From the NCBI GenBank assembly GCA_030158535.1, contig JAOASV010000129.1, positions 1-6,960 of the forward strand: DNA of 6,960 nt, read 5' to 3'. Position numbers and translations under genes: made by a program. Position 1 is the first letter of the stretch. Each line of letters begins with the position of its first letter. Below are positions 4,754-6,960 of this stretch, one piece after another. The notes below the pieces were generated by a model. The model was not told the DNA's origin. It saw nothing but the letters and a program-made list of their open reading frames with translations, and did no database searches. Source of the DNA: Sediminibacterium sp. GTDB lineage: Bacteria; Bacteroidota; Bacteroidia; Chitinophagales; Chitinophagaceae.

Positions 4754-6960
4754 TATGCTTTATTTGATTTGGATCTTACATAAAAAGCAATCGATCCAAT
4801 TGCTAGAAGCCATACTAGGCTTACAGCTACAAGACCTAGTTTATTTGCTAAAATAACCTCTGTTGGTTCAAACCTAAAAATGATTGTATGCTTACCTGCT
4901 GGTACTTCGATGGTACGTAATACATAATTACATTTATAGATGGGCGTTTCTTTATCATCAATAAATGCTTTCCATCCATATGGGTAATAGACTTCACTAA
5001 ATACTGCTAATTGTTTTGAACTTGCATTACTAGCATATTCCATTAGATCGTTTTGTTTACGAACAAGCTTAATACTTGCCAAACTATCTTTTGTATATGC
5101 TGTATCTAATTTCCAGTCTTGTTTTTCGGCAATAGCAAGTGTAGCTGGATCAAAACTTGTAATGGCTTTCATTACAGCTGCGGCGTCTGGTTGTAATGAC
5201 ACGCGCTCAACAAACCAGGCATTGCCCAGTGCATCCGGATTGGCAATGGTATCTTTTGACAAATCTCCTTGTATAAAATACTTGGTGTTTAACATGTTAG
5301 CAGTAGGCATACAATTGGGGAAATTATACCACTGATTTTCTATGAGGTCTTGGTAAATGCTCAGTTTAGCAGGGTGGTATCCACCAACGCTATGATGAAA
5401 ATAAGAGTTTAATGCGCCAGAATTAAACGCTCCATTAATGCCACCGCGTAAATCAAGTACACGGTAGTAACTTGTGTCTTTTAAAATGGCCGCATCGGAG
5501 GGAGTTGGGTTAAAATTAGCTTCTGCTTCTACCGCGTCTGAAAAATTAGACTCATTAAAATATTGTAAGTCTACTTTAAATAAGTCAAATAGTGCTACAA
5601 AACCTATGGCTATCACAAAAATTTGTAGCGATAAAAACTTCTTATAGTATAAAAATATAGCCACAAATAAAACCGCTGCTAATCCAAGTGATTTAAATAA
5701 ATCTGAAGAAAACATCGCTTGTCTGTCAGCCGCTAAACCATCCACTAAACTTGCTACTGGTGCTTCAAATGCAGCGCGTTGGTTGGCATTCGGAATTTTT
5801 TGCACTTGTTGAATTAAATCAGCTTCGGTGGTACTTTTAAAGTTTTGCGTAGCATAAAAATAAAAGGCCACTAAAAATAAACCGGCCGTAATAAATAAAG
5901 CAGGTTTTATCTTTTGTAAAAACGTTTCTTTATTGTCTGCAAATTTGTTAGCAATTTCTTGTACACTTAAAATGGCCATCATGCCTAATAATAAAGTAGG
6001 AATCACCATAATCATACTAGGTGCCCTAAACTTATTATAAAAAGGCAAATGGTCTAACATGAACACGTTAAAGCTTTCGAGGTACAAGCCATAAGAAAGT
6101 AATAGAGATAGTATTACAGCACCACCAATCCAAAAACGGTGTTTGATATTTTTAAATCCAAATCCAATAAGGGCTAATAAGCCAAATAAGAATCCAATGT
6201 ATGGAGGGCCGGCTGTATATCCAATGCCACCCCAGTAAAAACGAATATATCCTTGTAGCTGTTGTGCAACTTCTTGAGGCATACTTTGAAGCGCTTCAAT
6301 AGCTTTAGAACCAGCTGGATAAATATTGTTAGGGTCGCTACCTCCACCGTAGATGTTAGGGAATAATAATACAAGCGGCTCTGGTTTTAGCATACTATAG
6401 TCTAATGCATAGGCTTTACTTAATCCTTCGGTGGCTTTGGTGCCATCTGCTTTTGCTAGTACAGAACCTCCTCTAATGGATGCTTTTCCATAATTATACG
6501 TACTAAAAAGCATTGGAGCATTACTTAAAATACCAAGTAATATTACAATTGCGGCTCCTGCAAAGCATTGTACAATTGATTTGTAGGTTTTTGCCTTAAT
6601 CCAAAGAATTAAATAATACACCGAAATAAATCCAGCAATAATAAATGTGTAGTATGCAATTTGAAGGTGGTTGCAGCCAAATAGTTCAGTACTTGCTATG
6701 GCTAGTAATAGTAGACCTGCAATAAATTTTCGCTCGTATACAAGTATTAAAGAGCCTATAAAAAATGGCATGTAGGCAATGGCGTGTAATTTGGTGATAT
6801 GACCAACAATTGCAATAATAGGATTATAGGTTGCAAACCCATATCCAAGTGCTCCAACAATGCCTATTAAATAATGAACACCAAGTACCTGCGATAAAAA
6901 GTAAAATGCAAGGCATGCTAAGAAAAAATAGCCCATGGGTTCGGGTAAGCCCATTTGAAA
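4753..6960 (-). CDS. YfhO-like polytopic membrane protein (5' truncated at window end)
   Basis: The frame is open to the right edge, so 735 residues are visible. The ATG at 6954 is probably internal: it lies in a conserved stretch (FQMGLPEPMGYFF), and Bacteroidota relatives carry about 100 residues before it. Counting from that Met, the first part has many hydrophobic spans, with GHITKLHAIAYMPF (51-64) and GCNHLQIAYYTF (93-104) as recognisable family blocks. HLPFYNKFRAPSM (302-314) sits in an inter-span loop. Further spans lie near 315-330, 351-368, 422-436 and 442-458. A soluble region of about 240 residues follows, with YFHHSVGGYHPAKL (518-531), NMLNTKYFI (553-561) and YYPYGWKAFID (656-666), then a final span at 705-726. 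Bacillus YfhO has been linked to glycosylation of lipoteichoic acid as a GT-C-like protein; a role in lipid-linked sugar transfer here is inference. A GT2 gene overlaps its stop by one base. Confidence 0.88.
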   Translation of the reverse strand, partial: FQMGLPEPMGYFFLACLAFYFLSQVLGVHYLIGIVGALGYGFATYNPIIAIVGHITKLHAIAYMPFFIGSLILVYERKFIAGLLLLAIASTELFGCNHLQIAYYTFIIAGFISVYYLILWIKAKTYKSIVQCFAGAAIVILLGILSNAPMLFSTYNYGKASIRGGSVLAKADGTKATEGLSKAYALDYSMLKPEPLVLLFPNIYGGGSDPNNIYPAGSKAIEALQSMPQEVAQQLQGYIRFYWGGIGYTAGPPYIGFLFGLLALIGFGFKNIKHRFWIGGAVILSLLLSYGLYLESFNVFMLDHLPFYNKFRAPSMIMVIPTLLLGMMAILSVQEIANKFADNKETFLQKIKPALFITAGLFLVAFYFYATQNFKSTTEADLIQQVQKIPNANQRAAFEAPVASLVDGLAADRQAMFSSDLFKSLGLAAVLFVAIFLYYKKFLSLQIFVIAIGFVALFDLFKVDLQYFNESNFSDAVEAEANFNPTPSDAAILKDTSYYRVLDLRGGINGAFNSGALNSYFHHSVGGYHPAKLSIYQDLIENQWYNFPNCMPTANMLNTKYFIQGDLSKDTIANPDALGNAWFVERVSLQPDAAAVMKAITSFDPATLAIAEKQDWKLDTAYTKDSLASIKLVRKQNDLMEYASNASSKQLAVFSEVYYPYGWKAFIDDKETPIYKCNYVLRTIEVPAGKHTIIFRFEPTEVILANKLGLVAVSLVWLLAIGSIAFYVRSKSNKA

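Noticed and set aside
4669..5032. 12-nt direct repeat AACTTGCATTAC near 4669 and 5020
   Set aside because: One or two 12-nt matches are expected by chance in 7 kb of AT-rich sequence; the copies lie in different genes with no common context.
6174..6374. Minus-strand open frame inside the YfhO-like gene
   Set aside because: It is an out-of-frame overlap on the same strand as a long membrane-protein gene with family motifs; its 66 residues show no independent support.
6952..6954. ATG at 6954 as the true start of the YfhO-like gene
   Set aside because: The frame remains open to the window edge, the Met lies in a conserved stretch, and the family normally has about 100 further N-terminal residues, so the gene is truncated by the window.

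Overview
The window looks like an AT-rich stretch of a Bacteroidota chromosome, possibly Chitinophagia- or Cytophagia-like. Four things point there: a TAnnTTTG-type promoter match, start codons without clear Shine-Dalgarno sequences, a YfhO-type large membrane protein of the kind common in that phylum, and a gene of the futalosine menaquinone pathway. The placement is inferred from these traits, not from a database search. The window is almost entirely coding, with intergenic gaps of at most 15 nt, and no gene-free stretch is long enough to hold another feature. I see no tRNA, rRNA, CRISPR array, insertion sequence or attachment site.

Layout. Positions 1-276 (+) hold the C-terminal third of a chorismate dehydratase (MqnA), cut by the window start. 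Converging on it, with a 3-nt gap, is a leftward two-gene unit: an FkbM-family methyltransferase (1095-1913) followed 11 nt later by a family 2 glycosyltransferase (GT2, 280-1083). From a 15-bp divergent gap, a rightward pair of GT2 genes starts (1929-2870 and 2876-3847, 5 nt apart). This pair converges, again with a 3-nt gap, on a second leftward unit: a large YfhO-like polytopic membrane protein (4753 to beyond the window end) and a fourth GT2 (3851-4753), joined by a TAATG stop/start overlap.

How the genes fit together. Four different GT2 enzymes, an FkbM-type methyltransferase (likely sugar O-methylation) and a multi-spanning YfhO-like protein with a predicted role in envelope glycosylation suggest part of a surface-glycan assembly locus (O-antigen, capsule, exopolysaccharide or glycolipid). 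There is no Wzx, Wzy or ABC exporter and no nucleotide-sugar synthesis gene in view, so the product cannot be named. MqnA is a housekeeping neighbour that probably marks the edge of the locus.

Regulatory structure. Both convergent junctions carry an inverted repeat that contains both stop codons and has T-runs on both strands, as expected of compact bidirectional terminators. The divergent gap is too small for two promoters, so at least one lies inside the opposing gene. A good TAnnTTTG match sits in the 5' end of the methyltransferase gene, facing right. A compound inverted repeat near the 3' end of the 1929-2870 gene is not explained by its coding role. I did not find a clearly novel system; the most unusual features are the tightly interleaved transcription architecture and that internal inverted repeat.
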